DNA of 64,000 nt. Source: a virus. The position numbers were made by a program, and so were the translations under genes. The number at the start of each line of letters is the position of its first letter. Within the stretch, counting starts at the first letter, position 1. The notes below the pieces were generated by a model. The model was given only the letters and a program-made list of their open reading frames with translations, ran no database searches and was not told where the DNA came from. Shown piece by piece: positions 16,905-32,000 of this stretch. The DNA lies in IMG/VR virus record IMGVR_UViG_3300020160_000289, positions 1 through 64,000 of that record, one strand, 5' to 3'.

Positions 16905-18331
16905 TGGAACATTTTTACGACGGGCAGATTCGCCGATACTTAAATCAATTTATGAGGCTTATGAGCGGCTTTGGGTATAAAGACGGTCGTGGCAATATTG
17001 TACAAATTCCTGTTAGATATGGTGACATGTCCAGGCAGGTTGCCAGTGTCTTGAAAAAGAATAGTGAAAATATTTTAAACTCTGCTCCTTTTATTGCCTG
17101 CTATATTAAGACTTTAGATTTTGCTAGAGATAGATTACAAGATCCAACATACATAGGTAAAATGCACATTCGTGAAAGACAGTTTGGATACATTGATGAG
17201 AATCCCAACAGTCCTACGTTTGGTCAAACGATAGAAGATTACGCTAATGTACAGGGAGAAAATTATACTGTTGAAAGATTAATGCCGAGTCCCTATAATA
17301 TAACGTTTTCAGCAGACATATGGTCAACTAACACTGATCAAAAGTTACAAATTTTAGAACAGATACTAGTATTGTTTCGTCCTGCCATGGAGATACAAAC
17401 TACCAGTAACTATATTGACTGGACTAGTTTAAGCTATGTTGAACTAACTGGAGTTAATTGGTCTAGCAGACAGATTCCCCAGGGTACAGAAAACGATATA
17501 GATATCGCTACACTAACATTCACAACTCCTGTATGGATTACTCCTCCTGCTAAAGTTAAAAAATTAGGAATCATTACCAAGATTATTGCCAACGTGTTTG
17601 TAGAACCAACAGGAACAATTGGTACTGGTGATCTTGTGTTTAGTAATCCGGTCGCTCCTGTAGTTGTTACTCCTGGTAATTTTTCTATATTGTTATCAAA
17701 CAACACAGGAAAGTTAATGGCACCGGGTGAAAATTTAATCATTAATGAATTGGGCACTATTCCTGTTAAAGGTGGAGTTAAAGTCAATTGGCAAACATTG
17801 CTTGATTTATATCCGGGTAACTTTAGAGCAGGCTTAAGCCACATAGAACTTACTAAACCCGATGGTGGGAAAATCGTAGGTTATCTAAGCATGAATCCGC
17901 TCGACGAATCAGACATGGAAATAATGAGCATTACATTTGACGGAGAAACATTGTTAAATTCTGATATTGCTGATTTAACAAGTTCTATAACTCGAGGATC
18001 AATAAACGCCATCATTGATCCTACTACATTTAATCCTGGTCAAACACCGAGTATAGATACTCGATATCTTATTTTAGAAGACATCGTAGCAACAGTTGAC
18101 GGTCCGTCTGCGTGGCAAGAGGGGCAAGGTCAACCATTTAATGCCACAGCCAATGACATCATACAATTTGACGGCACAAAATGGAATGTTATTTTCAATT
18201 CATCAACAGTCACCGACGTTACATATATAACTAACTCATATACAGGTATACAATACAAATGGGACGGAGAACAATGGTCCAAGAGTATCGACGGCATGTA
18301 TGACCCAGGAGAATGGCGTTTAGTTTTATGA
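16904..18331 (+). CDS. 15: Tail sheath stabiliser / terminator gp15
   Basis: Caps the tail sheath and tube and joins the neck. 475 residues (T4: 272). Residues 1-220 match gp15: FYDGQIRRYLNQFMRLM near the start (T4 has FYNSSFRRYATLM), VQIPVRYGDM, RLMPSPYNITFSADIW, QKLQILEQILVLFRP and TLTFTTPVWITPPAKVKK. The remaining 250 residues are an extension with Ig-like/beta character, ending in a NDIIQFDGTKWNVIF motif of the same kind as the gp18 insert. It overlaps gp14 by one base and the Nudix gene by four (ATGA), so the three form a coupled plus-strand operon. Confidence 0.88.
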   Translation: MEHFYDGQIRRYLNQFMRLMSGFGYKDGRGNIVQIPVRYGDMSRQVASVLKKNSENILNSAPFIACYIKTLDFARDRLQDPTYIGKMHIRERQFGYIDENPNSPTFGQTIEDYANVQGENYTVERLMPSPYNITFSADIWSTNTDQKLQILEQILVLFRPAMEIQTTSNYIDWTSLSYVELTGVNWSSRQIPQGTENDIDIATLTFTTPVWITPPAKVKKLGIITKIIANVFVEPTGTIGTGDLVFSNPVAPVVVTPGNFSILLSNNTGKLMAPGENLIINELGTIPVKGGVKVNWQTLLDLYPGNFRAGLSHIELTKPDGGKIVGYLSMNPLDESDMEIMSITFDGETLLNSDIADLTSSITRGSINAIIDPTTFNPGQTPSIDTRYLILEDIVATVDGPSAWQEGQGQPFNATANDIIQFDGTKWNVIFNSSTVTDVTYITNSYTGIQYKWDGEQWSKSIDGMYDPGEWRLVL

Positions 18332-18756
18332 CAGAAATTATTTGTAGCGGTGGTTTGTTCTTTGCTAAAGATACGAAAAGATTTTTATTTCTTTTACGTA
18401 ATCAAGGAAAGACAGCAGGCACATGGGGCATTGTTGGCGGCAAAAAAGAACCCGAAGATGCTACAGTTTATGATGGCCTAAAAAGAGAGATTGAAGAAGA
18501 AGTAGGTAAGACTCCTACTATTAAAAAAGTTATTCCGCTTGAATTATTCACTAGCGAAGATCAACATTTCCAATTTAATACATATATGTTGATAGTTGAA
18601 AAAGAATTTATTCCTGTGCTGAACGACGAGCATGTGGGATATGCTTGGTGTGATTTAAACTACTGGCCTAAGCCCTTACATCAGGGTGTAAAAAGAAGTC
18701 TGTCAAATAAAACTAACAGAACAAAAATAGAATTGCTATTAGAAATCCTTAGTTAA
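18328..18756 (+). CDS. Nudix hydrolase
   Basis: Hydrolyses nucleoside-diphosphate-linked substrates; exact substrate cannot be told. 142 residues from ATG 18328, which overlaps the gp15 stop (ATGA). The fold is typical: MTEIICSGGLFF, then LRNQGKTAGTWGIVGGKKEP and the Nudix box with helix YDGLKREIEEEVGK. The box has D in place of the first Glu and one extra residue before REIEEE; the metal-binding REIEEE core is intact. It is the last gene of the plus-strand island and meets the next minus-strand gene tail to tail with no gap. Placement after neck genes is unusual for a house-cleaning enzyme. Confidence 0.9.
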   Translation: MTEIICSGGLFFAKDTKRFLFLLRNQGKTAGTWGIVGGKKEPEDATVYDGLKREIEEEVGKTPTIKKVIPLELFTSEDQHFQFNTYMLIVEKEFIPVLNDEHVGYAWCDLNYWPKPLHQGVKRSLSNKTNRTKIELLLEILS

Positions 18757-19080
18757 TTACCAAGGTTTGTTTAGTGTAACAGTTGCCGGAACTACCTGTT
18801 GTTGGATTTGATTTGCTAGGTTATCTTTAAAGTCTTGTAGTACTTCTTCTCCTAGCGCAGATTCAACCCAGACTTGTACGAGATTTTGTGTTAGATAATT
18901 GAATTCTCTAAACTCCATAGAGTCGGGTTCTGATATTCCTACATTTCCAAAAAGTTGAGCGCCGTGACCTTCACCGTCTGTTGCGGATAGGATGTATTCA
19001 ACATTGTGAACAACATTAGACATCCCGTTTAATGTTGGATGAGCTAGAAATCGGGGAAATTCCCATGTGTAAGTAATCAT
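18757..19080 (-). CDS. Small virion-associated paralogue A, 107 aa
   Basis: Begins MITYTWEFPRF at ATG 19080; a longer reading from 19116 would run into the hydroxylase gene. It shares a plan with the genes at 19662 and 20301: an N-terminal 'T-Y-T-W' strand, a central V-x-x-V-x-Y/W strand pair, then E-F-x-x-[FY]-x-x-L-T, a V-x-x-W-V helix (VQVWVESALGEE) and a final helix ending in TVTLNKPW. Function unknown; such proteins occur near fibre genes in other phages. A GGAG ribosome site and the octamer GATAAATA overlap just upstream. Confidence 0.75.
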   Translation of the reverse strand: MITYTWEFPRFLAHPTLNGMSNVVHNVEYILSATDGEGHGAQLFGNVGISEPDSMEFREFNYLTQNLVQVWVESALGEEVLQDFKDNLANQIQQQVVPATVTLNKPW

Positions 19081-19085
19081 AATTT

Positions 19086-19093
19086 TATTTATC
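19086..19093 (-). promoter_or_regulatory. Late octamer GATAAATA, 5 nt before ATG 19080
   Basis: Perfect octamer overlapping the hydroxylase stop codon. It coincides with a GGAGA ribosome site, so the match may reflect ribosome binding plus A/T richness rather than a promoter. Confidence 0.4.
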
Positions 19094-19655
19094 TCCAGTG
19101 AGCACCTTCGTACCACCCTGCTAGACTGTATCTAATACCAGATGTTACCGGCTTAACTTCGTGATATATTAAACTGGGAAACACGCAAACGGTGCCCTTT
19201 GCTCTTAAATTTTCTGCGTTTGGTTTATGGTTTACATCTATAAACTCTAGATCTCCGCCATCGTAACTAGTTGGGTCAGATAACTGTACAGTAAAACTTA
19301 ATTTCCTATGTGTTTTTAAAGGACTTATAAAGTGTGTATCTTTATGCTGTTTATAGCATCCTTGGTTTTTAGAGTCGTAAGAAGCAAATTGTATTTCTGG
19401 CAAATATCTGTAGTCTACGCCGAACCAGGAATTATTAGCTGCCGCTACTAGTTTGTCTAGTTCGCTGTATAACCAGTTCCATTCGTTTGATCTACGTATC
19501 CATCTTACAGAGCTTCTGCGATAATCGTCGCTGGTACGAGTACTTTGAGGGCCTAGTGTAGCAGGCTCTTCAGTAATTTCTAAAGATTTTTTAATTATTT
19601 TGTCGCAAATTTCTGAACTAAAATGTTCTTTAAAATACGACCACTCGCCGATCAT
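19089..19655 (-). CDS. 2-oxoglutarate/Fe(II)-dependent hydroxylase (prolyl 4-hydroxylase-like)
   Basis: Predicted non-heme iron dioxygenase of the prolyl-4-hydroxylase-like (PiuC/P4H) group. 188 residues contain the facial triad: H104-x-D106 in QHKDTHF, distal H165 in LIYHEV, and 2-oxoglutarate-binding R175 in SGIRYSLAGW. The FTVQLSDPTSYDGGDLEF segment is typical of the double-stranded beta helix of this group. It lies among small virion genes, about 1.1 kb downstream of the collagen-like fibre gene. The gap to the upstream gene is 6 bp and no ribosome site is visible, suggesting coupling. Substrate is unknown; modification of a phage structural protein is a hypothesis. Confidence 0.92.
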   Translation of the reverse strand: MIGEWSYFKEHFSSEICDKIIKKSLEITEEPATLGPQSTRTSDDYRRSSVRWIRRSNEWNWLYSELDKLVAAANNSWFGVDYRYLPEIQFASYDSKNQGCYKQHKDTHFISPLKTHRKLSFTVQLSDPTSYDGGDLEFIDVNHKPNAENLRAKGTVCVFPSLIYHEVKPVTSGIRYSLAGWYEGAHWR

Positions 19656-19661
19656 CGTCTA

Positions 19662-20030
19662 TTATGGAGTTACAGGACCGTCTGCCTCTGCCTTAGATAT
19701 CGCAATTTGTTCAGTGACAGTGACATTAGTTGTTGTACTATCAGCAAAAGAAAGAGTCTTTATGTTAGGCATTAGCGAATTTTCAATTACTGTGACGGCA
19801 ACTTTTGATTTAACCCATTCAATGATTTGTTCTTTAGTTACCTGGTCAGCTGGTCTGAAATCTGTGATATTATCGATATCTAATTCAACTACACCCATTT
19901 GGCTTTTTGTTTTTCCCGAATCGGATGTAGCTGTGCACTGCCAGACAACACGATATACTACATCCTCATTTCCTTCATGAGAATCTAGTAAATCTACATT
20001 TTGTAATGACCATGTATAGGTTGTTGCCAT
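19662..20030 (-). CDS. Small virion-associated paralogue B, 122 aa
   Basis: Starts MATTYTWSLQNVDLLD and follows the same pattern as the genes at 18757 and 20301: 'T-Y-T-W', a VVYRVVWQCTAT strand, then DFRPADQVTKEQIIEWVKSK and a C-terminal beta/helix tail. No catalytic residues are evident. Ribosome site GGAGATAAG is close to the ATG, with a perfect late octamer 25 nt upstream. It immediately precedes the hydroxylase. Function unknown. Confidence 0.78.
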   Translation of the reverse strand: MATTYTWSLQNVDLLDSHEGNEDVVYRVVWQCTATSDSGKTKSQMGVVELDIDNITDFRPADQVTKEQIIEWVKSKVAVTVIENSLMPNIKTLSFADSTTTNVTVTEQIAISKAEADGPVTP

Positions 20031-20055
20031 TTCTTATCTCCAGTAATTAAGCTAA

Positions 20056-20063
20056 TATTTATC
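20056..20063 (-). promoter_or_regulatory. Late promoter octamer GATAAATA before gene 20030
   Basis: Perfect octamer overlapping the stop of the 63-aa gene, 25 nt before ATG 20030, with a normal ribosome site between. Confidence 0.65.
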
Positions 20064-20250
20064 CTTCTGAACCGGGTCCCATTGGGCCGTTACCGGAAGG
20101 TTGTTGTTGCTGTACTTGTGGTCCAGCCTGTTGACGAATAGCATCGACCACTAAAAAACATGTTTCGTACGGCAGTTTGCCTAGGCCGGCCATTACGGTG
20201 TTTAGTTCATTAAGGTCTAATGTTAAAGTGATTTTTTGTTCTTGTGTCAT
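20059..20250 (-). CDS. Small conserved phage protein, 63 aa (function unknown)
   Basis: Short protein: a beta/helix start (KITLTLDLNELNTVMAGLG), then KLPYETCFLVVDAIRQQAG and a Gln/Pro/Gly-rich flexible tail. The 'LTLDLNELNxVxxGLxxLPY' pattern recurs in small proteins of many large phages, in my recollection without known function. Good AGGAG ribosome site and its own late octamer 24 nt upstream support real expression. Confidence 0.75.
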   Translation of the reverse strand: MTQEQKITLTLDLNELNTVMAGLGKLPYETCFLVVDAIRQQAGPQVQQQQPSGNGPMGPGSEG

Positions 20251-20274
20251 GTTGGAAAACTCCTGTTATAGTAT

Positions 20275-20282
20275 TATTTATA
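20275..20282 (-). promoter_or_regulatory. Late promoter TATAAATA before the 63-aa gene
   Basis: Exact consensus on the minus strand, 24 nt before ATG 20250, with AGGAG in between. Confidence 0.72.
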
Positions 20283-20300
20283 TACGCAGTTAATAGGTGT

Positions 20301-20747
20301 TTAAATATCGGTTCTAGCAGGTTCTGCTACTGTAGGGATCGGAGTTACATTTGGATCCTGCCATGGCATTCTTTGAACTTGACGTTTGATATTTAAGTTT
20401 ACGCCAATTTTTGCGGCGATTGAGTCGTTAATGTGAGCGCGATAATTTGGCTCTTCAGCTATTGGTTGAATCCAACTTAGTACCATTTCTTCTGTTAACT
20501 CGTCGTAAGGTACAAATTCGCCTTCGGGAACATCGACAGATGTAAAAGGTGTAGCACCGTCAAATTTTCCTTCATTTCCGTTTTCGTCCGTACCAGTTTT
20601 ACGCCAGTAAGTTTGTACCACCGCGTTGCTGTTTGAGCCCTCATCTGAAACTTTCATCCCAGTTACTTCCCATTTAAATGTGACGGTAGAAGTTATGCCC
20701 CCTGGCCAACTCATTACGATTGATGCTGTTGTTGCTGTTGTTGACAC
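20301..20747 (-). CDS. Small virion-associated paralogue C, 148 aa (GTG start)
   Basis: Starts with GTG at 20747, preceded by a strong CAGGAGA ribosome site that overlaps the fibre gene end. Same family as 18757 and 19662: TFKWEVTGMKV, VVQTYWRKTGTDENGNEG, FVPYDELTEEMVLSWIQP, plus a longer C-terminal tail. The 'Y-W-x-K-T-G-T-D-x-x-G' strand followed by 'F-x-P-Y-x-x-L-T-E-x-x-V-x-x-W' is the clearest version of the family pattern here. It is the first gene after the large S74 fibre and could be a fibre-associated or virion accessory protein. Function unknown. Confidence 0.78.
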   Translation of the reverse strand: MSTTATTASIVMSWPGGITSTVTFKWEVTGMKVSDEGSNSNAVVQTYWRKTGTDENGNEGKFDGATPFTSVDVPEGEFVPYDELTEEMVLSWIQPIAEEPNYRAHINDSIAAKIGVNLNIKRQVQRMPWQDPNVTPIPTVAEPARTDI

Positions 20748-20761
20748 AATAGTCTCCTGAT

Positions 20762-28282
<7,521 letters not shown>

Positions 28283-28303
28283 AGCTTATGACTTGTTATC
28301 CAA

Positions 28304-28311
28304 TATTTATC
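28304..28311 (-). promoter_or_regulatory. Late promoter octamer GATAAATA for the S74 fibre gene
   Basis: Perfect octamer, 21 nt before ATG 28282 in a 36-bp gap. Confidence 0.68.
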
Positions 28312-28318
28312 TGTAAAT

Positions 28319-29017
28319 TTATGTTGTGATTTCCACAGTTTCGACTCTTGCTACAAACCTTACAGGGTTTGAATCTGCGGCAGTTGCTACTACTTGAAGT
28401 CCTCCGTATACTGTATCTGCTATGACATTGACGTCATAGGCAGCATTGCTTGACCAAATTTTTGTTTTGTTTACTACTTTTACAGCAGTAGAAGCAGTTC
28501 CTGTTACTTTAGAAATTATTCCATTAAATTCCCAAGCACCTTCGTTAGCAGATGTTGTGGCTTTTGCTGTAACTAAAATTTTAAAAGAAAACGCAGAATT
28601 ATTTGGTAGTATAATTTGATTAGTCGTTCCTGCCGCAGTTCCATCTGTAGTTAATGCGGTTGCTATTGCGGCGGCTACTTGTCTACGTAGTATATAAAAT
28701 CCTGCTTGAGCATCTCCGTCAAACTGGAAATTGCCCGAAGAGATTATATGAGCATAGTTAATGTTTCTAGTAATAGCACCAGGGCCTACTACAAGATTGC
28801 CAGCGATACCGGCTCCGCCATACACAACCAATCCGCCTGTAGCAGTACTAGTAGCATTTGTAGAAGTAGTTACAATTACTCTTTTAGCAGTAAACGGATC
28901 TAAGCTGGTAATTGCTGATTGAATCTGCCAGGCGTTGCCGTTCCAGACCCAGGTCCTGGTTCCTATATTATAGGTATCGCCTACATTGGGATTTGAGGGA
29001 AAATTTAAATCTGCCAT
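28319..29017 (-). CDS. Fibre/structural protein with WNG-type N-terminus, 232 aa
   Basis: N-terminal NFPSNPNVGDTYNIGTRTW and VWNGNAWQI form the short 'PxVGDTYxxGxxTWxWNGxAW' attachment-type unit common in phage fibre-associated proteins. Next comes one copy of the Gly-rich repeat (TGGLVVYGGAGIAGNLVVG) shared with the 1858-, 1088- and 581-aa proteins. Residues 100-232 are a beta-rich C-terminal domain (FSFKILVTAKATTS, VRFVARVETVEITT). Probably a virion structural or fibre-hinge protein. ATG 29017 has a weak ribosome site; a GTTAAATA octamer is 16 nt upstream. Confidence 0.78.
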   Translation of the reverse strand: MADLNFPSNPNVGDTYNIGTRTWVWNGNAWQIQSAITSLDPFTAKRVIVTTSTNATSTATGGLVVYGGAGIAGNLVVGPGAITRNINYAHIISSGNFQFDGDAQAGFYILRRQVAAAIATALTTDGTAAGTTNQIILPNNSAFSFKILVTAKATTSANEGAWEFNGIISKVTGTASTAVKVVNKTKIWSSNAAYDVNVIADTVYGGLQVVATAADSNPVRFVARVETVEITT

Positions 29018-29033
29018 AATTAATTAACCGTTC

Positions 29034-29041
29034 TATTTAAC
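29034..29041 (-). promoter_or_regulatory. Variant late octamer GTTAAATA before gene 29017
   Basis: 16 nt upstream of the ATG, in a 25-bp gap; differs from consensus at position two. Confidence 0.3.
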
Positions 29042-29042
29042 A

Positions 29043-32000
29043 TTACATGGCTCCTGTAAATTGGATCCAATAGTACCGTGTACCACTCCATATCCACTGA
29101 TACTCAACGCCAATGCTTGGATCAATCCAAAAATCGCCCAACCTGTTAGTTGATGTTGTAGGTGGAGTAGTTGATACTGTTACCCTTGGTGTATATAACG
29201 GTGTTCCCCCTTGACTATAAACATCTCCTTGTATATAAACATCACCTGTAACGCCTATACCGCCCGATACTTGGACAGCATTACCTGCTACAGTTGATGT
29301 AGAATTGCCTGTGTTTGTAAACGAAACTATATTCGTAGTTGTAGCGCCACGGTTTGTTATACTCTGTAACGTGCTTGTATTCCATACAGTAACCGCGCCA
29401 GTTGAAGTGCTAATCGCTGTATCTGTTCCAGCAGTTATGAAGCTTACATAACTACCAACACCGCCTGTTCCTGATGTTAAAACTTCGTATCCAGCAACGA
29501 ATAATTTTTCACCAATATAAACTGTTCCGCCAATGCCTGCCCCGCCAATGATAGTTATTGCTCCGGTCAGTGTGCTTGTTGCCGAAGTAGAGTTGACTAA
29601 TTCTAAAGAACCAAATTTAGCAGATCCCCATGTTCCTGTATTAGAGAAAGCAGCCGGATAGTTTTCAACTCCGCCGGGATAGACATTAGTTTTATAAACT
29701 AATTTTTGAGTAGCATTATCCATACCTAAGAAGGCATGGTTATCATAGGCAGTATTAAGTGTGCTTGTTGTGTTATAGTGAAGTACTAGACCTCTATCGT
29801 ACCCGTCGTTAATGCCTAATAGCGTATCGTTGGCACCAGCGCCTAACTCGATAACAGGATCAGTTATATAAGTTTGTGTAGAATTTACAAAAGTTTGACT
29901 ACCAAATACCTGTAACGAACCATTAATTACTGCGTTACCGTTGACATTTAGTGCCCCGCCAATACCTACGCCACCAGTTACAACTAATGCTCCGTTGGTT
30001 GTAGCAGTACTTGCCGTAGCATTAGTAATACGAATAGCGTTATTAGTTGTAGATCCTCTATTCGTGACACTTTGTAAAGTACTAGTATTCGAGATTGTAA
30101 TAGTACCGGTATTGGATGTAACTGAAAGATCAGCACCTGCTGTTAGAGTTTGAACACCTAAGTTAGTAATGGTAACAATACCGGTACCGGAATTTACACC
30201 TATATAGGTCGAACCTTGTATAGCAATTACACCGGTGTTGTCAATAGTAAATGAAGTTGCTGTGCCAACAGTGACAGCACCGGATCTAATACTAATTCCT
30301 GTTCCGCCAACTGGGGTAACACTTGTTACGACTCGATTTGATTGATCGTAAAGGGCACCTGCGAATACGTTTCCTGCTATTCCTGCGCCACCTGCTATAA
30401 TTACAGCACCGGTACTTGTGCTTATTGAAGCAGTAGTAGCAGTTACATTAAGAATGCCGGAAACGTTAACAGTATTTAGATTTGAAGTAAGGAGAACGTC
30501 TAGAGTATTACCAATAGTTGCGTTACCTTGCGGAATGCTAAGTCCGCCAATAATGATTGAATTAGTGGTAGAATTTCCTCTGGAGGTAACAGCGGTAAGG
30601 TCGTCAATACTTTGAATTATTACGTTACCGGTACTGGTATTAATAGAAATACCGCCACCCGATGCTGTGTTAATAGATGTTACACCATAAGTTCCTAGGG
30701 TAGCATTTGTAATTACTAAACTTCCATTAGCATAGATGTTGTTAGCTTTAATATCTCCACCAACTTCTAGCTGTGCAGTAGCAGTGGTTACATTGATACC
30801 AACAAAATTTGAACCAAATCCTCCTTGTTGGACACGAATAACTTCATTTGGTCCAAGTGCTAAACCTAAAGCACTGTTTACATTTAGAGAAAAATATCCT
30901 GTTGAATTTGTTCCTGTAAAGTATAGATCTAATAATCCGCCAGTTGAATCGTTCCATGATTGGAGACGATAATTTCCGTTTACGTTTAATGGGGATCTCG
31001 AATCAACGCCACCGTCTCCAACAGTTACTTCTCCAGTTACATACGTTCGTTTAGCAACATACAATCCGCCGGATAACTGTACGGCAAATTGACTTCCGTT
31101 AATTGTAGCTTGAGATGTATTAGAGAATGTTATTGCTCTATCAGTTGTTGCCCCGCGCTGTGTAACTAATTGAAGAGTATCAGTTTCTGTCGTTAATGTC
31201 TTAACGCCATTTGAGTAAATGTCCTTGGCCCAAATGTCTCCAGTGACTCCGATACCGCCTGCTACTGTTAGTGCTCCAGTAGTAGTAGAAGTAGACGACG
31301 TAGCATTAGTAATGTTTATAGCATTAGTAGTAGTAAATCCTCTACCGGTCACTGTCTGCAAGGTGCTATTATTCCAAACATACACTTGTCCAGTTTGACT
31401 ACTTACCGAAGTATCAGTGCCGGCATATAGTGCTGTTATACCTAAACTGCCGATGCTACCTTGAGTAACAACTAAGCTACCGTCTGAATAGAGATTGGCA
31501 CCGTAAATATCGCCGCCGACACCTAATCCGCCAACTATAGTGACCGCACCAGTTACTGTACTAGTTGCCTGAGAAGTATTTGTAAATTGTACTACAACGT
31601 TAGTAGAACTTCCTCTACTGGTTACGGTCTGTAATGTGCTTGTAGTCCATACGGTTACTGCTCCAGTTGAAGTGTTTACCGCGGTATCTGTTCCGGCAGT
31701 AAGAGTTGTTACAGCATACTGAGGAATAGTTACAATAGAAATTAACTTGCCGTCGACGTCATAAAAGTTAGCGCCGCTATAAACTCTCTTGGCAAAGTAT
31801 GCTCCACCGTTGGATATTAGTGAGCCAGAACCACTACCGCTAGAATCGCCAGTACTTTCTAATTTTAGTGTACCAAATCTTGCGGCACCCCACGTTCCTA
31901 AACTAAGGAATGAAGGAGTAATTTGACTAAATGGTCCAGTGGCTACTCCAGTTTTAAAGATCAACGTTTCTGATGCGTTGTCCATACCAAAGAAGCTTCG

